Assembly: GCA_030544215.1 (NCBI GenBank)
Contig: JARZZO010000002.1
Coordinates: 58,968,650-59,032,649 of the forward strand
Direction: 5' to 3'
DNA from: Zantedeschia hybrid cultivar
Lineage: Eukaryota; Streptophyta; Magnoliopsida; Alismatales; Araceae
Length of the DNA stretch: 64,000 bases
The notes under the pieces are model-generated. The model was not told the DNA's origin, searched no databases, and saw only the letters and a list, made by a program, of their open reading frames with translations. Below, piece by piece: positions 46,400 through 57,239 of the stretch (positions are counted from its first letter, which is position 1; every line of letters begins with the position of its first letter). The position numbers were made by a program, and so were the translations under genes.

Positions 46400-47867
46400 A
46401 TAGGAAGGAACCTTGCAAGACTTAGAAATGGATTCTACCAGTTGCTATTTTTAGTGACTGATCTATCTACTTCAGAACTCAAAGTGGTAAACAACCAACT
46501 AGCAACTGAGGGACCAAATATCTTGCTACTGTTGTGCAGATGAAAAACTTGCCAAAGTTGAGTTGCGTTATGTACCTTTAGTCTTTTAACTTTTTACTAT
46601 TATAATAGTTATCCCATTTAAGTACATTGCAATGTCATCTGCTACTGCATGTCTAGCAGGAACATTCTCTGGTATTTGTCTTTTTTCTCCTTCACTAAAA
46701 ATGCAGTCAAACGAACACCTTCTAAAAGCTTATTTGTTACTGAGTCCCAATATCACTTGACTAACATTTTGTTTTCTTATTCTTCAGTGAATTAAGAAGG
46801 CAAGCATCCGGTAGGTGAAGCTTTTAACAATCAAAACCAAAAAATATCCACTAAGAGAAATTACTAATGAAATGAAAATGAAATTAGTTTTACTTCAGTT
46901 TTGAGATATTCATCCCCTTCATTCTTAGCTTCACTTGGGACCAGGTCAAAATGTATTAAAAAAATCTAACAATGAGATGACATGAAAAGTATGCAATACT
47001 GCATGTTTGTTTCAAATGCAATGTATATCTTGACACCATGACTACTTAAAACTATACCAAGAAGAAAGAAATGATTATAAGATACATAAAGCAATTGATA
47101 ATTATAAGGAAGAAAGATATTTCTTAATATTAAGAAAGGGATTTCTTAAAACTTCTACACAAGATTTTTGTCCTTCTAAAGTGAGCAAAACCTTTCTCGT
47201 CATGCTGAACAAAAGAAAAGAAAAGGAAATTTTAAGGAGAATCTCATAGAATAGAATAGAATCACATTCCACAAAGAATTCATCAATGAACTTCGAGAAG
47301 TAATGTAGGTCAAGACCCTCTTAGAATCAGTTTTGATGGGTTCTCCTTCTGAATGGTATAAGTACGAGCACCATCCTGAAGAAGTAGTTTGTCTTCCATC
47401 AGCCACAAACCAGGATCCAATTTTTGAGATTCATTCATTATGTGCAAAGACCATATTGGAAAGGATCCAATCATTAAGAAAGTTATGTCACAGATCTGAA
47501 GCCATTCTTCAGGGTTGAAGACAGTACAGAGAACCATCTAGCTGGTAAGTGCGCCTATGAGAGAAAGGCACGTAGATTATGACAAGTACCACCGAGCATG
47601 CCAAAAAATGAGTCCGCATATCAACACTTTCAAACCAAATAAAAATTGGCTTTAGGTTAAAATATGCAGGCAAGAAAAGGAATCCCTTTGGTACTTTAAA
47701 ATCAAAAGAAAGAGCAGCAATACAAGTGAAAATTTTGAAAAAAAAAAGGACCAAAATCCAAGAGGAAAAAATCGTCACATATGCAAGTTCAGAAATTGCA
47801 TAACAAAGAGATCTCGCTTGAGAGCCTAAACATCACAACCCAAGAAGATAACATGATCTCTAGTTTC
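46400..47867. other. No recognised gene; one coding-like minus-strand stretch
   Basis: Around 47200-47540 on the minus strand, two overlapping frames look coding-like (EEWLQICDITFLMIGSFPIW; FVADGRQTTSSGWCSYLYHS) but show no motif I recognise. The rest is AT-rich with no supported feature. Confidence 0.3.
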
Positions 47868-48838
47868 TCTCCGATTATACTCATTTGTGTGGCTATAGAT
47901 GATTATCACCGGCATCCATCCTTGAGTATCACCTCTATAATAAGATCCTCCTGACCATTGACACGAGGATGCATCTGAGTAATGAGGATAAGTTGCATAT
48001 TCTCGTAAGTAATGCGTTGCATCGGAGGGTGGTGGTGGTTGAACTGCATAATATCCTACTGAGGGTAGGTATCCACAGGGAGTATAAGGTCCATACCCCT
48101 TTGATGGAGCTTGAGATGAAGTATTAAAGAAGTGGTCTTATGCAAACTCTGCTGATGTTTTTTTGCCCTCCTCGTGAATCCAACTTCGTTTTTGTTGCTT
48201 CATTTTGCCCTTGTCTCCAACTGGTCTGCCCCTAGCTAACTTACTCTAATGGTCTTCATCTTGAGTCGCATACGTAAATTGTTGCTCTTCACAACTGGAG
48301 GAGTTACAGTTCCTTGACTTGAGTCTCGTCTTTGAGATGTTTGATGTTGTAGGTATCCACCTTGACTCTTGTGTGGATCATCATCATCCTCATCATCATT
48401 AGTACTCGTCTCCGAAGTAGAATCATCTGAAATCTGGTATTCCACTCTGTCCCTCGGCTCTGGCATTTCTTCCTCTTCCTTTTCCTTTACAATGTCTAAA
48501 TTTGCAATATCCATAGGAGTTGTTAGTTTTTCCTTAATTTTACTTGATCTTAATGCACGTGGTGCAGATTTCTTTTGCCTTTTGGAAGGAGGTTGGAGAA
48601 GTTGAAACTCTATGGATAATGGGATTCCATCTAGTTCTCCTTCCGCCCACGAATGATCATTTGGATCAAATTCTGCTAGACCCAAGACATTCCTTACGTT
48701 CACCCATACATGAAGTGGGGTCTCCTAGTCAAAGATATCGTCATGGCTGATCGGTTCTTCAGCTTGAGATTTCCGTTGCATAAGCCAGTCAACAACCTTA
48801 TCTCTCCATCGCATTTCTTCCCTCTAGTTCTCCTTAAT
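47868..48838 (-). repeat. Left arm of the hAT inverted repeat
   Basis: This segment is the reverse complement of 49655-50628. Edges: at 48838 the shared word is ATTAAGGAGAACTAGAGGGA, and at 47868 the shared word is GAGTATAATCG. The 155-codon frames in the two arms differ at only four residues by my count, so identity is about 98-99 percent. A shared TAG (GACTAGGAGACC) predates the duplication. The loop between arms is about 815 bases. Confidence 0.93.
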
Positions 48839-49650
48839 TCGTTGGAGATTCTTTAACTTGAGCTGTATGTTGTAGTGGCAAATGACCAGGTGCGCCAATT
48901 TATGTGAGCTTAACTGGTTCCTTTGCTCTGTGTGAATCAAGTTAAAGGTTAACTAGTTCTTCTCACATCCAGAGGCAAAAATCATATGGCTCAACACGTG
49001 GATGGCAACATAAGCAAGCTCTTTATATGTTGGGACTTTTCCATAATCCATCCACCAATCAGCTGCAAATTACCAAAATGTAAGTCATTTAAGGCATGTA
49101 AGTCATGTAAGTCTTTAATTACCTGGTGAACCAATATGGCCGCCGTTTGAGCATGGTAAGTCCCGAAATACAATGTCATGAGCCTATAGTCATGCATGTT
49201 GTTGCATACTATAATAGCTTGGTCCTTGTTCACCGACATATGCGAATGACATTCTTAGTCCCTACGAAGGACTTCTTCATCATCCGACAAATGTTAAGTA
49301 GCCGTATTATATTGATATCTTGGGTTAAATAAATGGCCTACAAGTTGGTTACATGCAAATAATTATCAAATAGAAATGATGAGGAGTATATAAGTTTAAA
49401 AAGTGGCTACCTATTGTATGCACATCATGGTGAAGTGTCCTATCCCATCTTACGTCTATAATGTCCTATCACTTTCTATAGTTGGTCTTGTTCGCCTTTA
49501 TAATGTCTTCCTTTGCACGATCCATTGCTTCATATAGGTAATCGATTGTAGCCTTCTTGTCACCATCAACCATCCTCAAAGCACGTATAAGAGACTCTAC
49601 TATAGTAAGTAGCTTCCCAAAAAGCTTCGTAACCTTTAGGTGACGTCTTC
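47868..49650 (-). pseudogene. hAT-superfamily transposase pseudogene (C-terminal half)
   Basis: Reading on minus: KVTKLFGKLLTIVESLIRAL, then RMVDGDKKATIDYLYEAMDR (about 49635-49510), the VLRLVDGD.KP.MG.IYEAMDRAKE motif of plant DUF659-type hAT proteins. VRWDRTLHHDVHTIG follows near 49440. Next, with frameshifts, are DWWMDYGKVPTYKELAYVAI (about 49060) and ASGCEKN-stop-LTFNLIHTEQRNQLSSHKL (about 48970-48870), the hAT dimerisation region, with TAG in place of the conserved Trp codon (SGCERNWSTF). LVICHYNIQLKLKNLQ ends the domain. After it come the EEMRWRDKVVDWLM part, the acidic 155-codon frame 48703-48236 (lysine/glutamate and DDEDDDDP runs) and a Tyr/Pro/Gly-rich tail to 47868. Many stops make it non-functional. 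Confidence 0.85.
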
Positions 49651-49654
49651 TCCT

Positions 49655-50675
49655 CTATAATTAAGGAGAACTAGAGGGAAGAAATGCGATGGAGAGATAA
49701 GGTTGTTGACTGGCCTATGCAACGGAAATCTCAAGCTGAAGAACCAATCAGCAATGACGATATCTTTGACTAGGAGACCCCACTTCATGTATGGGTGAAC
49801 GTAAGGAATGTCTTGGGTCCAGCAGAATTTGACCCAAATGATCATTCGTGGGCGGAAGGAGAACTAGATGGAATCCCATTATCCATAGAGTTTCAACTTC
49901 TCCAACCTCCTTCCAAAAGGCAAAAGAAATCTGCACCACGTGCATTAAGATCAAGTAAAATTAAGGAAAAACTAACAACTCCCATGGATATTGCAAATTT
50001 AGACATTGTAAAGGAAAAGGAGGAGGAAGAAATGCCAGAGCCGAGGGACAGAGTGGAATACCAGATTTCAGATGATTCTACTTCGGAGACGAGTACTAAT
50101 GATGATGAGGATGATGATGATCCACACAAGAGTCAAGGTGGATACCGACAACATCAAACATCTCAAAGACGAGACTCGAGTCAAGGAACTGTAACTCCTC
50201 TAGTCGTGAAGAGCAACAATTTACGTATGCGACTCAAGATGAAGACCATTAGAGTAAGTTAGCTAGGGGCAGACCAGTTGGAGACAAGGGCAAAATGAAG
50301 CAACAAAAACGACAAGTTGGATTCAGGAGGAGGGCAAAAAAAACATCAGCAGAGTTTGCATAAGACCACTTCTTTAATACTTCATCTCAAGCTCCATCAA
50401 AGGGGTATGGACCTGATACTCCCTGTGGATACCTACCCTCAGTAGGATATTATGCAGTTCAACCACCACCACCCTCTGATGCAACGCGTTACTTGCGAGA
50501 ATATGCAACTTATCCTCATTACTCAGATGCATCCTCGTATCAATGGTCAGGAGGATCTTATTATAGAGGTGATACACAAGGATGGATGCCGGTGATAATC
50601 ATCTATAGCCACAAAAATGAGTATAATCGATTTCTTGAAAAATATAGGCAATGGTACAAATCGTACGTGTCTTGA
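49655..50675 (+). pseudogene. Inverted duplicate of the hAT transposase C-terminus (right arm)
   Basis: Plus-strand copy of the C-terminal part only: EEMRWRDKVVDWPMQRKSQA, stop, VNVRNVLGPAEFDPNDHSW (49795 onward), the acidic DDEDDDDPHKSQGG segment, stop near 50262, then in another frame RGRPVGDKGKMKQQKRQVGF and a Tyr/Pro-rich tail (GYYAVQPPPPSDATRYLREY ... NRFLEKYRQWYKSY) ending at about 50675. This tail is typical of the plant hAT protein C-terminus and is longer than in the left arm, which diverges at GAGTATAATCG. The upstream dimerisation domain is not in this copy. Confidence 0.88.
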
Positions 50676-50814
50676 AAAATTTATGTGCAACATTTGTATA
50701 GTTATTACTGTATAAGAGTAAGAATAGAATGAATGTAAGTATATCCATAATTCTTAGATTTGTTTTCCAGCTTATTTCTTGCTTTTCTATCATGTGCTCT
50801 ATTACTAAGTTAGT

Positions 50815-51046
50815 TATTTTGGTGGGATGGTTGGTGTGAGGGTGTCCCCCTCCACATTATATTCCCCAAGCTATTCCACATTGCCTCCCAGCCTAGAGCA
50901 GTAGTTGCCCATGTTTTTGACAATGTTCAGCCATATAGTGTTCAGCAGCCTACTTTTAGGATGTGGCTTAAGCATGATGAGATTGTGGAATTTGCTCAAC
51001 TGTTATCTCTCCTATAGGGATGCTCACTCGATTCTTTGTCCCCTGA
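50815..51046 (+). pseudogene. L1-type LINE ORF2 fragment
   Basis: Plus-strand reading gives WWDGWCEGVPLHIIFPKLFH, IASQPRAVVAHVFDNVQPYS and QPTFRMWLKHDEIVEFAQLL. This is the region just before zf-RVT in plant L1 ORF2 ('FW.D.W.G..PL...FP.LF......VA........W...F.R.L...E...L..LL'). Only about 75 codons remain, with a stop at the end. Confidence 0.7.
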
Positions 51047-52156
51047 CCGTTAGGTGTGGAGTAGTACCAATTGTATTATAAAGAGAAAACAAGAATACAA
51101 GTATGAGAGGAAACAAAGCAAAATTCTCCCATGTACAAAACACCAAGCAGGTGTACCCCTCCCTCACCGTTCCTTCCAAATACCAAGCAAACACCAAGTA
51201 GGTTGACTTGACAAAGTGTCTACCCTCTCTATCCCATCCATATGCATCTATCTGCCCTATCTAGAAGGATGTGGATCGGCTGAATCCAACTGAGGAGAAC
51301 CATCAACACTTCCTCTTCTTTCAAACGTCTTCTAAATAATGGGGACCAAGTAGTGTAATCTCCACTCCCCTCGGCCACCTGGAAAACCCTATCTGACTGC
51401 TGCAGAGAAACGTCGAACAACTGTGGAAAGACAACACTAAGAGGTTGAGAGGAACACCATGGGTCATCCCAAAAACGCGTGTTCCTACCATTACCAATTT
51501 CTATAGCCGACCTTATCAAGAACACGTATGTACTGGAGAGAATACCTTTCCATAATGGAGAAACATTATAGAGAATAGGCAATAAAACATCACAATGACT
51601 AGAATGAGCATAATACTCATGTGCAATCACTTGGAGCCACAAAGGCATCTCCTTCTGAGACAGCTTCCACAACCACTTAGAGAGAAGAGCGAGATTGAAT
51701 AACCCGATATCCTTATGGCCAACACCACCATTTTCTTTAGATCTACAGATATGTTTCCAGCAAGGTTTGCCGACTCAAAGAGTCAGACCGACTCGGATCT
51801 CCCATGATCTGGTACGAGTCGGGTTGACTCATGCCGACTCGTACGAGTCACATGGCCAAATCGTATAGACTCGGTCGAGTCGCACCGACTCGGGTTCATC
51901 CTAATACAGTACCGGTCGCCCGAGTCGGCACGAGTCGATCCGGTACGACAAACCCTAGTTTCTAGGAGACCTGATAACCCCCCCACTTAAGATAGCCTAC
52001 ACCATGCCAAAGAAATTTGGCTCTAATAGAGTCCATTTTCTTAGCTACCGAGGCTGGGACCCTAAAAGTGGAGAGAAAATAGATAGGAAGAGAGTCCAGC
52101 ACCGAGCTACATAAAGTGAGCCTCCCACCAAAGAAAGCAATTCGCTCTCGGATCGG
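51047..52156 (-). pseudogene. L1-type LINE ORF2 3' part, split by a MITE
   Basis: Minus strand: RERIAFFGGRLTLCSSVLDS, LPIYFLSTFRVPASVAKKMD and IRAKFLWHGVG (52150-51980), then a 196-bp MITE. Then CRSKENGGVGHKDIGLFN in shifted frames, LSKWLWKLSQKEMPLWLQVI, and RNTRFWDDPWCSSQPLSVVF with FRRRLKEEEVLMVLLSW (to 51229). The 3' tail ends TTTATAATACAATTGGTAC at about 51055, like the tail of the LINE at 30.5 kb. The 5' side is cut by a foldback element at 52157. zf-RVT itself is missing. Confidence 0.8.
51762..51957. mobile_element. Mutator-type MITE inserted in the LINE
   Basis: A 196-bp foldback element with AAGGTTTGCCGACTC at one end and, as complement of the other, AGGGTTTGTCGTACCGG. It is full of ACTCG/CGAGT words. 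It is flanked by GTTTCCAGC (51753-51761) and GTTTCTAGG (51958-51966), a near-perfect 8-9 bp target duplication. Removing it restores the LINE's reading (VSWKHICRSKE type), confirming insertion after the LINE arrived. Confidence 0.8.
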
Positions 52157-52574
52157 ATGACCAAAATAAGGTGAAAATTGAAAACCGATCCAAAGAAACA
52201 ATTAAAAAAAACACTTTACTATCCATTTGGGGTCGATTTTCGATTTTTCATCTTTTTTTGGGTCGTCCGATCAAAGATCGGATGTATCGTCATATAGGGT
52301 GAGTTCGGGCCTTCAAAAAAAAAATCAAAATAAAGCTTTTTAAAAATAAAAGCACCGTCAAGCAGCGTAATAACCCCTGGCGGTTTAGCAAGTTATTCTC
52401 TTATTTTAATTATAATTATTAAATAAATAAGTAATAACTTAACGACCAATGGATTTTTATCGTTATTAAGAACATCTGATCAATTAAATGAGTGGGATAT
52501 TGTGGCTCAGCAGGTCCCCTGGTTGACCCAATAGTCATTCCATATTTATTTCTGAGCTTGATGGAGTAGCCACT
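52157..52574 (+). repeat. Truncated copy of the foldback element plus flank
   Basis: About 415 bp matching 54144-54562 in direct orientation, from TCGGATCGGATGACC through GGGTCGTCCGA..AGATCGGATGTAT and CGTCA(A/G)GCAGCGTAATA to TTTATTTCTGAGCTTGATGGAG. It contains the inner left stem and the whole right arm of the foldback plus about 155 bp of flanking DNA. Confidence 0.88.
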
Positions 52575-54016
52575 TCTATTATACACATATTTCTACTCCA
52601 AGCACCAAAAACATCCATTTCCTTTGACAATGCAATGACAACACCTGAATGCCAGTCCTCTCGCAGGATATCTTATACAATTAAATATCCAACAGTGCAC
52701 CATGGTGAAGGTATGGAGTTCTTCAGGTTCAACAGCTCCTCAAAGAAACTCTCTTAAGCCATCATCATCTGTACCATAAAGAGAGGCAAACCCAACTGTT
52801 TCCTTCAATTTGCATCACTAAATTCACAGTAGATTGTACAACCAGTTTTATTAGAAGATAAACAGAGGAGGTACTAAATTCCCCTTCCTTACAAACTGCT
52901 TCTGGGAAAAGACGCTTGTTCTGCATCAAAATCTGCCCGCTTTTGTGATGATATGCAGCCTTAAAAGTCTGTTTCTTAGATCTGTTGCCTCCAATAGATT
53001 TAAACAGACAATCATCCGCCTCGCTTTTTTTTGTTTCTTATAAACAAACAATAGCAACACAGTTCAGTATGTGATCCGTGTCCTTACTTTCAACTCAGTC
53101 TATCTAGACAATTTCATGATCAGTTACCGCCTTCCTCGTCGTACCTGACCAGCAAACAACTGCACGAAATGGGGAGTTATCTGTCATATAATGGATTTCC
53201 TTCGATATTTCACTCAGCATCATCCTATATTCCATCAATGTGTCTATCCTTTCTTCATTATTTTTACCTAGATCACTACTTGCTATTTGGTTTTTATGTC
53301 TCTAAGTAGCATGGAATTGTCTATAGGTCCCTTTTTTTATAAATTATTGCGACTATTTGAATAATTTATTCGCAAAAGGGGGGATTTCTTTTGTGTGTGT
53401 GTGTGTGTGTGTGTGGACGTGGGTGTGTGGGGTGCTCCAGCGGTCTGGTTTTAGCCATTGGGTTTTCTGCGCTGGGCCTCTTCTCTAGCGAGGCACCTGC
53501 GGCCCCACTTCACTTTATGTATCCAGATAGAAGTTCTGCACAGCAAGCTCTACCTCGTGGATGAGGAACAAGGATATAGTTCGGGCTCCTAGTCCCGAGG
53601 GCATCGATTGAAGTTTTAAGAATACCCCCAAGTCCTGACCCAGACTGGGAAGTATTCCAAGCATGTGACGCCATCTCCTCTGCCAAGGCCCAACTGAGTC
53701 GCCCAACAGGAAAGGAAAATGAGCTTCGCTGCTCTTGCAAATGAATTAAACAGCAAGTCATTTCCATTCCTCGTATTATGGAGGAGTTTGAGAAAGCGGA
53801 ACTTCACTTTCCAGGAATAACCCAACTGCTACCTCCAAGTAAGGCGAATTGGGTATGGTGATTTTTTTGGCATTTAAGCGGCCAATTTTCAAATTATCAT
53901 GTTAAAGAATTCTTCTTCAGAAGGGATCTGATTCTGATTTTACCCCCTTTTGTGGCTTCTACTTCGATTATGGGAGAAATCCAATTTCAAAGTTTACGTA
54001 AACAATTCTCTGTTTA
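52575..54016. other. No recognised gene; (TG)n tract and one coding-like stretch
   Basis: A (TG)n microsatellite lies at about 53392-53414. On the minus strand about 53030-52790, an open coding-like stretch (SKKQTFKAAYHHKSGQILMQ, then PEAVCKEGEFSTSSVYLLIK) has no recognised family. On the plus strand 53600-53830, PPSPDPDWEVFQACDAISSA and, after a stop, IMEEFEKAELHFPGI also look coding-like but are unassigned. Confidence 0.3.
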
Positions 54017-54405
54017 TTATAAGAGAATAACTTGTTGCATCGCCAGGGGCTATTATGCCGCCTAGTGATGCTTTTATTTAAAGAAAAAAAGGAATTTTTT
54101 TTTGGGCCCTATGGTGCCCTACATGACCTTACAATCCGATCTTGGATCGGATGACCCAAAACAAGGTGAAAATTTGAAAACCGATCTAAATAAACAGTTA
54201 AAAAAATACTTTATTGTTCATTTGGAGTCGGTTTTTAATTTTTCATCTTTTTATGGGTCGTCCGACCCAAGATCGGATGTATGGTCATGTAGGGCTGGTT
54301 TGGGCCTTCCCAAAAAAATTCAAAATAAAGTTTTTTAAAAATAAAAGCACCGTCAGGCAGCGTAATAGCCCCTGGCGGTGCAGCAAGTTATTCTCTTATT
54401 ATAAT
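54017..54405. mobile_element. Foldback MITE with arms of about 190 bp
   Basis: The left arm begins ATTATAAGAGAATAACTTG and runs CGCCAGGGGCTATTATGCCG, TGATGCTTTTATTT, GGGCCCTATGGTGCCCTACA, then ATCTTGGATCGGATGACCC. The right arm is its complement (GGGTCGTCCGACCCAAGATC, TGTAGGGCTGGTTTGGGCC, AAATAAAAGCACCGTCA, GGCAGCGTAATAGCCCCTGG, CAAGTTATTCTCTTATTAT). The central loop is about 100 bp. No ORF and no clear target duplication. Confidence 0.8.
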
Positions 54406-54562
54406 TATAATTATTAAATAAATAAGTAATAACTTACCGACCAACGGATTTTTCTCATTATTAAGGACATCTAATCAATTAAAAGAGTGGGATCTTGTGG
54501 CTCAGCAGGTCCCCTCGTTGACCCAATAGTCATTCCATATTTATTTCTGAGCTTGATGGAGG

Positions 54563-55436
54563 AAGCTCCCGAGGGGGGCAAAACTGTAATTCTAGGTCAA
54601 CCCCTTTTAAGCCCTCAAACATTCCAAGATAGTAGAATAATGACTGTAGGATTCCAACTTACCTTGGATCTCAAACAGTCTACTGAGAAAACTTCTGACG
54701 ATGTCCTATTTGCCAATGAAAGGTATCTCCACCATTTTACCAGATAGAATAATTTTCTCCTCGAACTCTTGAACCTTGCCTGGCTGTCAGGCAGAAAGAG
54801 GTTCCATGTCCTGCTGACTCAGTCGACTCTAGATGGATCTTGTGTTGCATTCTTACAACCCTAGATGCCCCATTATTCAATGCCAATTAGACTGAATTAT
54901 TTAAATCATGAGCTGTTTAATGAATCGTAACTAACACTTTTAGGAACCATTATGGATAAGCCACGGTTTGTTTTACTTAAAAGTATTATCAATTTCAAAC
55001 CTACTATAAGAAAAGATCAATGTGCCAACAGTCTGGGGAGTGGGGAGAGATTGACTGGTTAAATAAGGCACCCTGAGATTGACATTGCACTAAACACTTG
55101 ACAGTAAATACCAACAAAATACATAGGCAATTACATGATCCACAAGTATATGACTGTACATGTTCCTTATGCCACTAAAGAATCTTAATATCAAAAGGGA
55201 GAGCAGAAGACATTGTATTCCCAGAATGTACCTCAACAAAGCGTCATTTCTAAACATTCAATAAAATGCAAAGACCATCAGGAAAAAATAATAGGTAATT
55301 TGTACCAAGAAAATAATTATTATAATAAAGTTGTGACATGCTAAAACAAATTAATAGCAAAATATACCATAGTCATAATAAAGGCAGTAGGAAATTTTCG
55401 CTTTAGAAAATTTCCCTGTTGTCATCTACTATCTAC
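54563..55436. other. No recognised gene
   Basis: AT-rich sequence with scattered splice-like signals and no supported exon. Confidence 0.35.
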
Positions 55437-55615
55437 CTTCATTGTTTGATTGAGTTTAAAGCTTTCCTCTCTCTGATTCCAGCTTTGATGGCCCCCAAAC
55501 AGAGGAGAAGAACTCTCATCGACCATAAAATATTGCAAATCCTTTGGCATTCTGTCAGGGGTCCGTCCCTCTGGGATGACCACAGCTTCCGGATCATCAG
55601 CAAGTGGAATTGAAC
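55437..55615 (-). pseudogene. Exon of a DUF616 family protein (N-terminal part)
   Basis: Minus strand: LADDPEAVVIPEGRTPDRMP, KDLQYFMVDESSSPLFGGHQ, SWNQREESFKLNQTMK, then a splice donor AAG|GTAGAT (55437/55436). SSPLFGGHQSW.QREESF....MK is the hallmark just before the VHCGF motif of one clade of plant DUF616 proteins (MUCI70/TOD1 relatives, putative Golgi glycosyltransferases). An acceptor-like AATTAG lies just upstream (about 55620). The exon frame is clean. The next exons (VHCGF..., the WIDGK segment) were not found on this strand, and the matching C-terminal exon lies on the opposite strand at 61285. Confidence 0.75.
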
Positions 55616-57230
55616 ATCCTAATTGGATATCAATACCAAGAAGACTGATATCAAATGTAATAAAATGGTCATCGTCTCGGAATATAAAAAGCTTAGAGTT
55701 CTAAAACATATGGTGCTGTGGCTTCCGGTCGATTAAGTTGTCCAATATGATGAGCACCTTACTATCCCTTTTACAAACAGCTGTGTAAAATGCAAAAAAA
55801 ATCAGAACTGTGATCAAAGTTATCATAAGAACTTTCACTGGATAAATCATGTGGAACACCTAAATCAATGATTAAACGAACAAAATAGCAAAAGTGATTC
55901 TAACCATGATTAGGGCATTTCGTCCGGAGTTTACATTCAGTGCATGTGAAAGGACAGCATCAAATGACAAGCTGGATGTTTGTTCTTTCCCAGGGATGTG
56001 AAAGCCTTGCAATTGCATGTGTAACACATACATGGACGTGCACATGTGTGAGGACGCACACATGCACATACCGGGGATTCTTCACCCTCTGGCAAAGGGT
56101 TGCAGAACAGAAATGTAGATATGCAAGGCTTCTAACAAGTTTTGTAAATACATTGAAAACAGGTTGATTGGAAGCCCCAACCATGGGAGTGCGTGACACA
56201 GGGAGTTCCAAAGCATAAACTAAGTCTTGCAGGTGTGAAAATAGTACAAGCTATTTATGCTATGTAAAATTGATGTAAAAAGTTTTAGATTATAAAGATT
56301 AATAAATGAACAGTGAGGCAACAGCGCATTGGAATTGCTAATTATATCCGAGTACAAGCTATTCAATTTTGACTGATTTATCTATCAAAAACAGTAAAAT
56401 TCCCAACAGGTCCAACAGATATGACTTTTTTCTTGGAAGAAACGAAAAGATGCAACTCGAGGACCAGGAATTATTTGAACCTCGGGTCTATTGTATAATA
56501 GCTAAGTCACAAAGAGAAAATGTAAAACAATTACAGAAGGCATTAAAATAGAGCAGGCAAGCACTTGGAAAAGAGAATTATTTACATGTCACTATTGTAA
56601 GCATGATTTTTAATCAACCATTTATAACAACTTCTTTTGTCCAACTGAACATTTAACAAATCGAAGACAGTTTTCTTTTCTCACATCACCTTCACACCTG
56701 ATATTGACCTACTATATTGATTCATGGTCTACTGGCTATTGTTACCCAGTAATGGGAGATGCACAGTCCAGTGTATTATGGGAATCATCAGTTCTTCTAC
56801 AACTCCCAGGGTCCACGGTTGGCAAGAGCTCTTCTTTAAGTGCCTTAGCTAAGGCTCATGAGCAAGAAGGGGGATATATAGTCCTCCAGATACAGGGTCA
56901 ATCAAAAGAAATACAAGACCGACCATTCAGCCCAAAAGGATCTAAGAATATACATCCAAAAAGGGCCCACTACAAAGGTCAGTCTGTGTTACCTGCATCA
57001 TGAAAGGTGTTTAGAACTCCTTTCCCCAGCAAACCCTAACTATGGCAAGGATTTGAGAAGTCACCACCAGGCATCAGAACTTTGCCACCCTCAGAGAAAG
57101 GAAGGTTCGTTGATGAACAACATCTGCACTTAGGAGGATCCACTCATTTTGTCGTAATTTCCACTCCCTAAAGTGTTCCTGCTCCTTGTTCCTACTTCTC
57201 CCAAAGTTTTTTTTTTTTTTTTAAGTGGTT
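55616..57230. other. No recognised gene
   Basis: AT-rich. A plus-strand open stretch at 56704-57003 and short frames around 55900-56200 (CA/TG-rich ACACATGTG words) show no known motif. A T-run lies at 57208-57222. Confidence 0.35.
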
Positions 57231-57239
57231 GGTACCAAG

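Noticed and set aside
48369..48605. Serine-rich 78-codon frame antisense to the hAT relic
   Set aside because: It is the complement of the acidic Asp/Glu-rich transposase tail and is present in the other arm in the same way; a shadow frame.
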